DNA of 64,000 nt from Jacaranda mimosifolia. Lineage: Eukaryota; Streptophyta; Magnoliopsida; Lamiales; Bignoniaceae. Below, piece after piece: positions 45,421 to 58,400 of this stretch (positions within the stretch are counted from its first letter, which is position 1; each line of letters begins with the position of its first letter). Where the stretch lies: NCBI GenBank assembly GCA_018894105.1, contig CM032117.1:36746501-36810500 (forward strand), written 5' to 3'. Below the pieces are notes generated by a model. That model was given only the letters and a program-made list of their open reading frames with translations, was not told where the DNA came from and searched no databases. The translations under genes and the position numbers were made by a program.

Positions 45421-46300
45421 CTATCGAACTTCATCAAGTTTAACAACAATGCCATTTCTATCTAATAGAAATTCCTTTTCCGAAAAGGTAGAGTTCCTTG
45501 AAATAAATACCTTTTGTTCTGAAGGATCATAGAAATAATAACCTAAAGACTCTTTTGGGTGTCCCACAAACTTGCACAAGGTGGATCTTGCATCTAACTT
45601 GTCTCTCACTAACAACTCAACGTATGCAGGAGACCTCTAAACTCTTAGAAAAAAGTAAAAATGTGCTTTGCCATACCACATCTCATGTGGTGTCTTTGGC
45701 ACCGACTTTGAGGGTACTACATTTAATATCCTCAACACCATCGTTAAGGTGAATCCCCAAAAGTATAGAGTCATATCGGTGAAGCTCATCATGGAACATA
45801 CCATATTTAATAAGGTACGATTTCTCTTCTCGGCAACTCCATTATGTTGGGGTCTGCTAGTTGGAGTCCATTGAGAAAGAATCCCATTTTTCTTTAGATA
45901 ATCCAAGAATTTGCAACTCAAGTATTTCCTTCCTCGATCCCACCGAAGAGCTTTAATATTTAGTCCTAATTGCTTTTCTACTTCATTCCCATACTCTTTG
46001 AACTTTTCAAAAGTTTCGGACTTGTACTTCAGAAGATGCACATGTTTGAATCGAGTTGTGAATAGCCACCTCTCGCACTAACTCTTAGTGGTCCACAAAC
46101 GTACGTATGCATCAAATCCAAAGGACTTGTAGTTCACTCCGATTGTCCTATAGAAGGAGCCTTGGCCATTTTTCCCTTTTGAACAAGATTCACATGTAGG
46201 AAGATCCTCTATGCTAGTAACATTTAGTGCTTTGAGGGCTTCTAACTTGTTCATCCTATTGGTGGAAATATGTTCAAGTCTAGCATGCCACAACATGGCA
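45421..46300 (-). pseudogene. copia integrase remnant (outer element)
   Basis: 46078-46296: pre-integrase text LWHARLEHISTNRMNKLEAL, LPTCESCSKGK. The first catalytic Asp region is shifted. 45637-46041 is open: FEKFKEYGNEVEKQLGLNIK, ALRWDRGRKYLSCKFLDYL with the second Asp, then HNGVAEKRNRTLLNMV with the Glu. 45421-45615 holds the post-core part (CKFVGHPKESLGYYFYDPSE). Confidence 0.86.
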
Positions 46301-46324
46301 TCTTCTTAGTTATCTAACTTTCTC

Positions 46325-46830
46325 TTACTTTGTTGAATGTTCATTAATGATAGTTGAGAATCCAAAATATATAATCCGTTGTTTAATGTACCTTGAGGCA
46401 ATTAAAGAACCATTCTTTATTGCCTTCAAATTCCCATTAGATATAGAAAAATTAAATCCTTCATTATTCAAAACGGGAATAGAAATGATATTCTTAACAA
46501 GATTTGGTACATAAAAGCATAGACCTAATACAAGAAAGGAGTTCCCTAAGTCTAACTTCATTACGCCTTTGACTTTGGCCGCAACTTTTGCTCCATTACC
46601 TAGGTGAAGGATCATATCCCCATCATTTAAACTTCTTCTTCTTTCCATCCTCTGTAACAAATTACAAAGGTGAGAACCACACGCGATATCAAATATCCAT
46701 AAGGAAGAATTTTTCGTTAAATGCACTTCAATAAAGTACATACCCTTCCCAAGATTTGTAAGGTATTACTTGCAATTTTTCTTCCAATAGCCTTTCTCAT
46801 CACAATAGAAACAAGTTGCATCGGCTTTTG
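46325..46830 (-). pseudogene. copia zinc knuckle and protease remnant (outer element)
   Basis: 46741-46325 is open for 138 residues: LWIFDIACGSHLCN stands where relatives have the WILDTGCGSH active site, so the D-T-G/D-S-G triad has become D-I-A. It continues LHLGNGAKVAAKVKG and ISIPVLNNEGFNF. Just upstream is a zinc knuckle CFYCDEKGYWKKNC, in which His is replaced by Tyr (CX2CX4YX4C), then a stop. Both motifs are therefore damaged although the frame is long. Confidence 0.82.
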
Positions 46831-47569
46831 CCTCTTTCTTTTTTTTTAACTCCACCAGAGGCTTTTAATGGTTGTTTTCCCTTCAAGGAAGAACTTTTAT
46901 TCCTATTACCTCACTTTCTAGCACCCATAAGGCCTTTAAAATTAGAGGAGGAAGCAAGCATTAAAGGTTTGTCTTTCTTCATAGTCGCCTTGGCGGTCAC
47001 TAATATGTTGATCAATTCATAATCGTTACTTCTTGTTTTGACATGATGACATTCATAACAAATTGGTCAAAGGAGCTAGGCAATGATTGTAGGATCAAAT
47101 CCACATAGAGCTTGTTGTCCATGACCACGTCCAATTGACCAAGCTTCTTAATGAGACTGATCATCTTAAGGCCATGATTAGGGACACTTGAACCTTCAAT
47201 CATTCTAGTTCGAAAGAGTTCCTTAGACAATGAGAAGCTCTCATGTCTAGTTTGCATGTCATACAACTCTTATAGGTGCATATGTATCTTCTTAGCGGTT
47301 TTCATGTGCTCGTGAGATTTTTGGAGCTCATTAGACATAAAAGCCATCATGAGGCATTGTGTTTGTAGATTATCATCTACCCACTTCGTGAATGTTTCAT
47401 GTGCCTCATTATCGGCATCATCACCTATGGTGTCCGGCGGACTTTGAGTAAGCACATAAGTCCTCTTTTCAAAAGCAAGAATTATCTTGAGGTTTCTAAA
47501 CCAATCTCGAAAGTTAGGCTCGGTAAGCTTATTAGTTTCCAAAATCACGTTAACTGGATTCTTAGCCAT
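46831..47569 (-). pseudogene. copia gag remnant (outer element)
   Basis: The start is the ATG at 47569-47567. 47569-47270 is open (99 residues): MAKNPVNVILETNKLTEPNF, RDWFRNLKIILAFEKRTYVL, typical of the UBN2-type gag domain. A stop at 47270 is followed by a second open piece (47266-47012) with LFRTRMIEGSSVPNHGLKMI and DLILQSLPSSFDQFVMN. The Lys/Ser-rich tail leads into the zinc knuckle. It would form the particle core in an intact element. Confidence 0.85.
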
Positions 47570-49489
47570 TTTGTTTGAAATTTCAAAAATCTACAAACTC
47601 AAAAAAGTGAATATAAGCATGTGATTGAATATAGATATTGAAAACATGTTTATGGACTTTCAAGCATATTTTTTCTCCCACTATTTTATCAAATTCTTCA
47701 CCCCCTTAAGGAATTCGGAAATCTCATTTCTTAGTGAGAATCAAGGCCCAAAGGACTTGTATTAGACCCACGGCTCGTGGGATATCCATAAATAATCCAA
47801 AGGTAAGCAACTTTTGCTAATTCTATCTCTGTGTAAGCATTGATATGTTTTGCCTCACTTTTCATGTAGACCTATGACTCGTGCGACATCTACACTACTA
47901 GGTGTTTAAGTCGGACCTACCAATCAATCTTGACTTGAAACCACACTATGTCGTTCCACAACTCGTGAGACAATACATAGGAAACATCAAATCAAAGTTG
48001 CATCATATGTTAAGTATGTGAGCATAGCTTTCCTCTATAAACGTGACCCACGGCTCTTGAGACATCACACAAATGTGGTAGCATCTCATGTCACATACTA
48101 TTGGTAGAAGTTATGGATTAATTAAAACTCCTTTTAATTTGTATCCATTTTGACTTAATATTTTGAAAGTACTCAGACTCCTCTAAGTGAAGGGATTTTC
48201 TTGCTTGGAAAGATCTCATCAATTTTATCTTCTCTTATTTAAGTTTTCTACATCCTAACCATGCATCTCACACAGCAATAGGATAAAGAAAGCATAAATA
48301 AGTAAATGCACCTAGCATGCTCCTGGGGTAGGATGACCATGAGCCTTAACCAAGTAGTACACTTTAGAGCCATAGGTGTACTACTTAGTTGATTTTAAGT
48401 GTGTTGATTAAATCTAACTATTACATAAATGTATCTCATACATTCATAGGCCTTCATGCCTCCTTGATTCCCTTTCCCTTATTGTCTCCTTGCAACAATT
48501 ACAAGAGAAAAGAAATCATCACTCCTAGTGATTCTACTCATAAAATTTACAAGATTGAAATTAAGAGGATGCAAGGCCCAATTTAATACAACCCTTTTCA
48601 ACAACTTGAAACAAATAAAAACAATATTAAAGGCTTATGTCCATTCCCATTCATTCATAATCCATTCAAAAATTAAATAAACAATAAACAAAAATTGACA
48701 TTCAATTCTACAAATTAAATGCTTATCTCATAAACAATTAATTAACTAGCAAAAATAAGCATAACAATTATGCATCTCATTTTTTCACTAAATGGAAGAT
48801 TAACTTGAACAAGATTTTAAAAGTATTCAAAAATGTCAAACATAATTTTGAGAACTTGCACAACATTTGTGCATCTAATTAGTATGAATCAAAATTATTT
48901 TTAGCATAAAGTAACATAAATCGAGCCTCAAAACTCATCCAAAATGATCTTGGCTTGCTACTGCCCGCCCCAGGCGCGCGGAAGCCTAGGCGGCAGCTCG
49001 CCATACCCTATTTTGGACCGATTCAAGGCCTAATATGACCTATTTTTGTGTACCAAATATATATGGACAACTCCATAACACTAATTCACACACATTTGAT
49101 GAATTTCTAGATTTAAAACACCTTTCAAAAGTGGAAATTCAAGTGCTCAAACATGCTTCAAAAATCAAGTGCGAATAAGAATCAATCATTCTTCAAAACT
49201 TTTCAATTAACTCCAATCCAATTGGATCCTGAAATGACCAAAACAACCAAATAAGTCATGCTATATCAACATATAACATAAACCAATGCTAAATCAAAGT
49301 TTAACATAATCATCCATGAATCAAAATCATACTAATATATGAATCAATACTTAAAACACATATTTACATATTTCAATTCATCAACAAAGGGGCCACACAC
49401 AAATTCATAATTTGGATCAAGTATTTGGTGATATAGATCAATTCATCACATGAATCAGTCCAACAAAAATCTAAATTAAAGCATGAATC
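47570..49489 (-). other. untranslated leader of the outer copia
   Basis: About 1.9 kb without coding potential. It carries four copies of the palindromic box (47766-47788, 47868-47890, 47953-47975, 48046-48068) and a GC-rich island at 48955-49015 (CCCGCCCCAGGCGCGCGG), matching the layout of the nested minus-strand copy. Confidence 0.7.
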
Positions 49490-49503
49490 AAGCTCTGATA
49501 CCA
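49490..49503 (-). other. primer-binding site of the outer copia
   Basis: Minus-strand TGGTATCAGAGCTT, a perfect TGGTATCAGAGC, 2 bases inside the LTR end. Confidence 0.9.
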
Positions 49504-49505
49504 CT

Positions 49506-51662
49506 TGAAGGTAGGAGTAGGCCAAGGATCCAATTATAAAACTACAAAAAAGCTAAATAAAACTTGTCTACTCCACATCCAAGGATCTAATCATGAATTT
49601 AATGAGGATTTAGATCAGAAAATTACCTTGAATGCTAAATCATAGGGTAGAACAAGAAAACTCCTATGAAAGCTTCAAAAGGTGCAATCAGCTCACAGCA
49701 GAGAGATGCCAACACTTGACCACCTTCCTCAACTCCAAATCTGCTGAAACTTTACTGAGAATGCCTCAACACATATAGGAAGTTGCTGCAAAAATTGCAG
49801 CCTGATTAGATCTCCGGAAGTCCTCCAAATTAGATTTGAAATACAGAGGACATCTGTTGAGCCTCTAATATTATAATCCACAAATTCAATTAGAGCTCCA
49901 ATCCACCTCAAATCCGCTAGAAAATGAGAGGAGGAAGAAGAAGGAGGGGTGATTTTAGGAGAAGAGGAGAGGAATTTGGTATGGACAGTGCAAACTTCAA
50001 TACATGAGTGAATCACACTTTTGGAGGGAAAATGGGAATCTCGCTTAGCTTCTTCCTCATGGCCGACCACTCTCTCTATATAGAGAGAGGATGGTGTGGT
50101 GTTAGTTGGCATCACACCTCCTATGAGGTAGTTTCCAACTTGCCAACCATTTTGCATGTGACTATCACATGCATTTAGATTTAATTTGTATCTACATTTC
50201 ATAACATGAAATGTAATTCAAATTAATCCTAAATTAATTTCAAATGAACTCCTTCATTTGAATTTTCTTCCAAAACTAAAATTTAATTTTAATGTTAATT
50301 TAATTAATTAGTTTGACCTAACTCCTTAAGTCAACTAGCTTAACTCTTTAAGTTGAATGGTGTCAACTTAACTGTTTAAGTTGACTTGACCAATTAATTG
50401 TCATATGGAACCAATTAAATTAACTCCTTAATTTAATTGGTCTAATTTTAACTCGTTAAGTTATTTTGATTAATTTAACAATTAAATTAATCAAGCCAAG
50501 ATGACCAAAAACTAGTCAACAGATTTCTCTTCCAAAAATCGCCAAGGTCAACTTTCTAACTTTTTAGAAAATTCCTCCTATCAAATAGAACTTCCTTTAG
50601 GCTTTTGTGTGTGTGACCCATTAGGTTCTCCTAGTCATTGGACATGGGCTCACAACTAATTGTGATATTTTGAATATTGAAATATTCGTATTAGTTTAAA
50701 CTCATTTAAACTAATAACTATTTCAATTAATTTTCATTAATTGAAGAGTACTCATCTCTATCATCGGTGTCTAGCAGGAAGCTTACGAAGCCCAACTAAT
50801 TGGTCGAAATGAATATGCTCTTGATGAACCATTCTAGCTCTACACTTGCTATGCAAATACATCTCCTATCTCCCAAAAGAGGCCCAAGACAAGATATTTG
50901 TCGGCTTTCCAATAACCTCGATAACTATATTTCTAATCTCAATGTTTGATTCCCCTTTATGACCTCATCTTTGAAAAATTCATTTTCCAAATTGTCATAC
51001 TACCTTGCGCAAGGATTTCTTGGAATCGATCATTAAAGAATACATAGGAGATGCACTCGTCCTTCACAATGATGAGGAGATGAATCCGATCTTGGATCTC
51101 ACAAACCTCCATATCTAAGTAACTCATACCCAATCTCAACCTGGATGACCCGCTGCATGGTCGAGGAAGAGTTAAGGTGTGAGGACCTAAACAAAAGGTT
51201 GCCATGGATCCTTGGGTCTAAAGACTAATTATATACACTAGCATAAGTTAGAGAACTAGCTACTTGGCTATCTAATGGATTCTCCGGGTAGGTCTTCAAT
51301 GAACTTGTTCTTTAACAATCACCCACTAACATGGATTGCTCATGAAATAGAGCAATATCCAACTCAGATTTATGCATCGTTGGTGCAAGTCTATCCGAAT
51401 CTTAAATGCCTTGTCTTATAAGATTCTATGACTAGGAATATTAGAAATCACGACCAATGAAGACTTATTGCATGATCACCACCCAATGTGCAACCAAGTG
51501 CCATAGTCATATGTGATTTAGGGGTTCTAATCAAATGCCAGTGAAGTAAATATGCATAAGATGAAGATGGAAATTTTATTTAAATATCATTAAATCAAGA
51601 TTAAATTACAAGTGAAATAGTTTACATGCCAATCTAATTGGTTACTGGGCCCTATTCCAATA
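49506..51662 (-). repeat. 5' LTR of the outer copia (subfamily 2)
   Basis: On plus it opens TGAAGGTAGGAGTAGGCC and closes CCCTATTCCAATA. 2157 bp. A palindromic CTCTCTATATAGAGAG TATA region lies at 50072-50087 and the hairpin array near 50285-50500. It contains an open frame of 157 codons (50202-49729) that spans the promoter and is judged fortuitous. Confidence 0.9.
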
Positions 51663-51727
51663 CTTGATTCCATCAGACACTTTAAATGTTTGTTTCCTCT
51701 TCAAAGAAGAACTCTTCTTCTTCTTCT
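51663..51727 (-). pseudogene. 65-bp fragment of copia gag (Lys/Ser-rich tail)
   Basis: Resembles 46850-46905 of the outer element: the same TTAAATGTTTGTTTCCTCTTC-like text followed by a (CTT)n run encoding poly-Lys on minus. It is wedged between two minus-strand LTRs, so it is probably the only remaining interior of the element to which the 51728 LTR belonged. Confidence 0.65.
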
Positions 51728-54700
51728 TGAAGGTAGGAATAGGCCAAAGATCCATAATATAAAACTGCAAAAAGGCTAAACATAACTTGTCTACCCCTCT
51801 GCGAGGATCTAATCATGAATTTAATAAGGATTTAGATCCAAAAAAATTACCTTCAATGTTAAATCCAAAGGTAGAAAGAGAAACACTCTAATGAACTATT
51901 CAAAGGAGAAATCACGCATAGCAGAACTCACCAATAGTTGACCACCTTGCTTAACTCCAAAATTGCTTAAAATTTACAAAGAGCACTTCAACACATCAAG
52001 GAAGTTGATACTGGACAGTGATGGAATAGTAATGGAACACCAAGAGCACAAAAGTTACTAGACAGTAGTGGAACATCAAAAGCACAAGTCCCCCAAATGT
52101 TGAACCTCTAATGTAATAATCCACACACCCAAGGAGAGCCCTAATCAATCTCAAATTTGCTAGATAATGGGAGGCTGAAGGTGAGGGAGGGGGCGGTTAT
52201 GAGAGAAGAAGAGAGAAAGAGAGTTTGGAGAGTGTGAAACTTCAACTCATGAAAGATCACACTTTTGGAGGGAAAAAGGAATCTAGAGTGTTGCACATTG
52301 TATGGCCGGACATCTCTAATTTATAGGGAGGACGGTGTGATGAAAGATGGCATCACAACTTTTATGGTTAGTTGCCAACCTGGTAACCAACCTTGAATTT
52401 AATTTGCATCTTCATTTCATCTTATGAAATGTGGTGCAAATTAATTCTAAATTAATCTTAAATGAACTCCTCCATTTGAATTGTCCTCCAAAACCAAATT
52501 CTCTTTTTAATTAAATTAATTCTTTAATTTAATTAATTGGTTTGACTAAACTTCTTAAGTCAATTAACTTAACTCTTTAGGTTAAAAGGTGTCAACTTAA
52601 CTTTTTAAGTTGACTAATTAATTGTCACATTGCACCAATTAAATTAACTCCTTAATTTAATTAGTCTAATTTAACTCCTTAAATTATTTTTATTAATTTA
52701 ACAATTAAATTAATCAAACTAAGATGACCAAAAATTAGTCAATTGAATTCTTCTCCAAAACCGCCTAGGAGAATTTTCTAACTCTTTAGAAAATTCCTCC
52801 CATCAAGTAGATCTTCCTTTAGGCTTTTGTGTGTGACCTATTAGGTTCATCCATTTATTGGACATGAGCTCACAACTAATTGTGATATTTTGAATATTGA
52901 AATATTCACATTGGTTTAAACTCCTTTAAACTAATAACTCTTTCAATTAATCTCCATTAATCGAAGAGTACCCAATCTCCATAGTCGATGTCTAGCAACA
53001 AGTCCATGGAGCCCAACTAATTGGATGAAATGAATATACTCTGACGAACCATTTTAGCTCCACGCTTACCATGCATATACATTCCTTCCATATTCTATCT
53101 CCCAAAAGAGGCCTAGGATAAGATATTTGTCGACTCCCCAATAGAGGTGTTAAAAAAAAACCAAAATCGACTGAATCGACCGAAAACTAAAAAAACCGAA
53201 TTGAATTGAACTAGGTTCGGTTTGGTTTGAATTTTTTACTCGGTTAACTGAAACAGAATCGAAAACCAAAAAAGATCGATTCGATTCGGTTAACTGAACT
53301 GATTTTCTGTTAGGTAAGGTTTTCATCGAACCAAAATAATTTTTTTATTTTTTTATATATAAAATTTTATTATTCAAGTGCTATTAGTTTTAGTTTTATT
53401 TCACATTTTTATTAAATTTTTTATTTCTAAGAAAAATAAACATAATTTTTTCAAATAATGTAAACGTTAATATATTTTTGGGATAAATAAAACAAAAAAT
53501 TTTATAAGGTGAAATAATTGAGAAAAAAAGAAGTAAAATTGGAGAAGAGAAAATAAAATTATATTGTCTTTATTTTATAAAATATAATTGATTTTATCAT
53601 CTTATTACTAAATATATCAAAGTAGTTATTAAAAACCCTACATTTTATAAATATTATAGATATTAATGTATGACATATAAAAACATGAATAGTTATGACA
53701 CAAAGAGAAAAAAATTGATATTTTTTCTAAACTCAAATGGTACAATTGCATAATTTTTTTATTATACAAACTAATACACATTACATATAAAAAATAGATG
53801 ATTATGATTTAAAGAGCAAAAAAGTTATATAAAAAGAAAATTAAAAATTTTCTTTTAATCAATTAATTAAAGTTATATATATTATAGGGTATGTTGATGA
53901 GTAGAATTAAAATTTCAATTTAAATTGCAAACTAAGGGGTAAGGGATTGAATCCTATTCGACTATTCTTGTGGTAGTACTAGTAGTATATTGCATCTGTT
54001 GACCAATAAAGATTTTATCTGTATTATTATAAAAACAAAGACCATTTTGTATCTAAAATAGAAGTTATTTTTGTTCATTTACATAATTTGTCCTAATTAT
54101 TCCAACAACAAAAATTGACAATATAGTTTGAAGGATAAATTGGAGAATTCAACATAAAAAGGATTGTTTGGATACAAAATTTTTCAATATTCCAAAACTA
54201 TCCTTTAGAAATGATGATTTAATAAGGTTATAATTGTATTTTTCACAAATTTTACAAATCCACAATCTATAATATGATGTCATTGGATTAATTAGTTATT
54301 TAATTTTAATAGACTGAGTTTAAGATTTAATTCGCTATTCGACCTTAGTAGTTACGGTTTTAATATGCAAAAACCGTATGCATCTGCCTTGGAAATTATA
54401 AGCTAGCAATTTTAGCACACATTTTAGCACACCTAATGTGTGTACTAAAATTTTTATAATATAAAATAATTAAAATATTTATTTATCTTCTTAAATTTAT
54501 AATATTTTAAATGTATTTATTTAGAATAGATAAAATATAATGTTATCAAAACAAATATTTTCAATATACAAAAAAAGGTAATCTAATTTTCAACATTTTC
54601 ACCTAAAAATGAATATTTTTTATCAATATACTTTTATCAAATAAATCTTTTGGTACTAAAAAATTAAGCAACCCAATTCAAAATTTTTATTAAACAAACT

Positions 54701-55408
54701 TTTATAACACTTTTTTGGTACAAAAAACAAGTTTTTTTTTCCCGGTTCTGTTTCAATTTCGGTTTTAACAAGGTTTTTTACCAAAATCAAAAAAATTGAA
54801 ACCAAATCGATTGTGATCGGTTCAATTTTGGTTAAAATCAAAATCGAATCTATTTTTCGGTTAAAGACAAAACCAAACCAAACCTAGTTCGGTTTGATTT
54901 TCGATTGTGGTTTTTGAAAAATCAAAAATTTCGGCTAAAACAGTTCAGTCAGTTTTAACCAAATGCGCGCCCCTACTTCCTAATAGCCTCAACACTATGT
55001 TTCTGATCCTAATGTTTGATTTTTCTTTATGACCTTATCTTTGAAAAACTCCTTTTCCAAATTGTCATACTACCTTGGGCAAGAATTTCCTGGAATCAAT
55101 CATTATAGAATACGTAGATGATACACTCACCCTTCACAATGACGAGGAGATAGATCCCATCTTGGATCTCATAAACCTCCATATCTGAGCAACTCATACC
55201 CAACCTCAACCCGAATGCCCCGCTACATTGTCGGTGAAGAGTCTAAGCATGAGGACCTAAACACAAGGTTACTATGGATAATCCGGTCAAAGGACTAATT
55301 ATATGCACTAGCTTAAGGTAGAGAACTTGCCACCAACGACTTGCCACTTTTACTATCTAATGGATTCTCCGGGCGGGTCTTCAATGAACTTGTTCTCTAA
55401 AAACCTCA
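51728..55408 (-). repeat. subfamily 2 LTR interrupted by a hAT-like element
   Basis: On plus it opens TGAAGGTAGGAATAGGCC, next to the gag fragment. It is colinear with 49506-51662 up to 53141, resumes at 54984 after an insertion, and is cut near 55400 (TTGTTCTCTAA) where a plus-strand LTR begins. Hairpin array near 52500-52725. Confidence 0.82.
53134..54983. mobile_element. hAT-like non-autonomous element, 1.8 kb
   Basis: The element proper is 53142-54975. Ends are TAGAGGTGTTAA and, reverse complemented, TAGGGGCGCGCATTTGGTT. Flanks CTCCCCAA (53134-53141) and CTTCCTAA (54976-54983) are an 8-bp TSD with two transitions. Both ends are rich in TTCGGTT/AACCGAA words, a known pattern of plant GGGGTGTGCATTCGGTT-type hAT MITEs. 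The 1.4-kb middle is AT-rich with no transposase. Confidence 0.78.
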
Positions 55409-58400
55409 TATTGAAATAGTACCCCGCAAGCTAACTTGTTTAGCATGTAAACTATTTCACTTGTGGTACAATCTTGATTTAATAATATTCATTAAATGGC
55501 CATCTTCATCTCAGGCTTATATTTACTTCACTGGCATTTGGTTGAAGCCCTTAAATCACACAAGACTACGAGACTTGGTCACACACTGGCTGGTGCATCA
55601 TGAAATAAGTCTTACACGGTCGTGACCTTAAATCTTCCAAGTCGTAGCATCTTATGAGTCAGAGCATCTAAGATTCGGATAGAATTGCACTAACCATGCA
55701 TAAATCCAAGAGTTGGATATTGCTCCATTTCATAAGCAAGGCCACATAAGATATGGGTGCATGTTAGTGGGTGATTGTTAGAGAACAAGTTCACTGAAGG
55801 CCCGCTCAGAGAATCCACTAGGTAGCCGTAATAGCAAGTTCTCTAACTTACGCTAGTGCATATAATTAGTCATTTGGCCTGAGGATCCATGGTAACCTTA
55901 TGTTTAGGTCATCATGCTTTGACTCTTTCTTGACCACTTAGCATTTCTTTTGGGTAGAGGTTGGGTATAAGCTACTTAGATAATGAGGTTTGTGAGATCC
56001 AAGATGGGATCCGACTCTTTGTCGTTGTGAATGGTGAGTACATCTCCTATATATTCTATCATGATCGATTCCAAGAAATCCTTATGCAAGGTAGTATGAT
56101 AATTTGAAAAAAGAGTTTTCCAAAGATGAGGTCATAAAGGGGAATTGAATATTAGGAATAGAAACATAGAATCGAGGCTAAGGGAGCCGGTAAATATCTT
56201 GCCCTAGGCCTCTTTTGGGAGATTTAAGACGGAATGATCGTATTTGCATGGTACGCATAGAACTAGAATGGTTCTCCAAAAGCATTCATTTCGGCCAGTT
56301 AGTTAGGCTCCATGGGCTTGTGGTTGAACATCAACCATGGAGATTGGGTATTCTTCAATTAATAGAGATTAATTTAATTGAGTCATTAGTTTAAAAGAGT
56401 TTAAACTAATATGAATATTTGATATTCTATAACTCACAAAAAGTTGTGAGCCCATGTCCAATGAATGATAGAACCTAATGGGTCACACACAAAAGCCAAT
56501 TGCAAATCCTACTTAATGAAGGGGAATTTTCTTAAAGTTAGAAAAATTCCTTAATGACCGATTTTGAAGGTAGACGGTTGATTGCAATTTTTAGTCCTTT
56601 TAGCTTGATCAATTTAATTGTTAAATTGATCTTATTAATTTAAGGAGTTAAATTAGACCAATTAATTAAAGTGTTGATTCTTTGGTGCCATATGACTATC
56701 AACTGGTCAAGTTAACTTAAGGAGTTAAGTTACCAATAACTAGCTTAAAGAGTTAAGCTAATTGACTTAAGAGTTAAGTCAAAGGTTAATTAATTAAATT
56801 AAAGATTTTAATTTAATTAAAATGAAGAATTAATTTTTGAGGAAAAATTCAAATGAAATGTTAATTTGGTGTGGCATTAGAATTTACTTGGATAACATTT
56901 TATAAGATGAAATGAAGATTCCAAATGAAATTCAAATGTACACAAAATTCACATGCCACTTGCTTGCCAACTTGAGGAAGGTGTAATGCCACCTTGGCAT
57001 CACATCATCCTCCCTGTATATATAGATATAGAGTGAGAGCCTAACTTTGCATGTGAATTACAAGCATTTAGATCTAAGAGTTAGATTATCTCATTTCCCC
57101 TCCAATTTCTCATGTGTTGCCTCATGAGTTGAAGTTTCACATTTCTTCATCTCCTACCTCCAAATCAAGCCTTCATCCTTGCATTTCTTCTCTTTGTTCT
57201 CCAACTAACATTGAGAAGAATTTGATTGTGCATTGGTGTTGGAATAGTGCTCGGCAAGCCAATTAGGTTAGCCTTTAAAAGCTATTTCCTTGTAAAACAA
57301 TCTTGATTGAATAATATTCTTTATATGACCACATTCATCTTATGCTTTATATTACTTTACTTGCATTTGGATGAAGCTCTTAGATCACACTTGACTATGG
57401 GACTTGGTTCGGTGACCATGAAATAAGTCTTACATGGTCATGATCTTAAATCTTTCAAGTCATAGGATCTTACGTGGCGGGGCATCTGAGATCCGGATAG
57501 ACTTGCACCAACGATGCATAAATCCAAGAGTTGGATATTGCTCCATTCCATGAGCAATCTGTATGAGATACGGGTGCATGTTAGTGGGTGCTTGTTAGAG
57601 AACAAGGCACTGAAGACCCTCCGGAGAATCCACTAGATAGCCATAGTGGCAAGTCGGTAGTGGTTAATTCTCTCGCTTACGCTAGTGCATATTATTAGTC
57701 CTCTGACATGAGGATCCATGGTAACCTTGTGTCTGATCCTCATGCTTTAACTCTTCCTTGACCACTTAGCGAGTCTTTCGGGTTGAGGTTGGGTATTAGC
57801 TACTTGGCATGGAGGTTTGTGAGATCCAAGATGGAATCTGACTCCTCGCTTTTGTGAAGGGTGAGTGCATCTTCTATGTGTTCTATAATGATCGATTCCA
57901 ATAAATCTTTGCGCAAGGTGGTGTGACAATTTGGAAAAGGAGTTTTCCAAAGGTGAGGTCACACAAGAGAATCAAACATTAAGAATAGAGAGATAGTATC
58001 GAGGCTATTAGGGAGCCGAAAAATATCTTATCCTAGGCCTCTTTCGGGGAGATAAGAGACAGAAGAACTGTATTTGCATAGTATGCATGAAGTTATGATG
58101 GTTCTCCAAAATATTCATTTGGCATTTTAGTTGGACTACATGGGCTTGAGGTTGGACATCGGCCATGGAGATTGGGTGTTCTTCAATTAATGAGATTAAT
58201 TGAATTGAGTCGATTAGTTTAAAAGGAGTTTTAAACTAAAATGAATATAAGATATTCAAAAGTTACAAAGAGTTGTGAGCCCATGTCCAATGAATGGTAG
58301 AACCTATTGGGTCACATACAAAAGCTAAATAGCTTCCAAAATTGGTAGAGTAATTTTCTAAGTGTTAGAAAATTCACCTCTTTGGTGACCGATTTTCAAG

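Larger units (their letters stand above)
18491..51662 (-). mobile_element. outer Ty1/copia element (subfamily 2) split by nested insertions
   Basis: On the minus strand: 5' LTR 51662-49506, PBS 49503-49490, leader, gag, protease, integrase, RT-RNase H, PPT 43808-43794, then a 3' LTR in three pieces: 43793-43454, 41222-41016 and 20234-18491. These join in order when compared with the intact 5' LTR. The interruptions are a plus-strand copia (20235-41015) and a solo LTR (41223-43448). The outer flanks (18486-18490 ATTAT, 51663-51667 CTTGA) do not match, so no TSD supports the pairing of outer ends. The element lacks an intact reading frame. Confidence 0.82.

Noticed and set aside
49729..50202. 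157-codon open frame on the minus strand, the longest in the subfamily-2 5' LTR
   Set aside because: It spans the TATA region and the U3/R boundary of the LTR, has no recognisable motif, and is broken in sibling LTRs.
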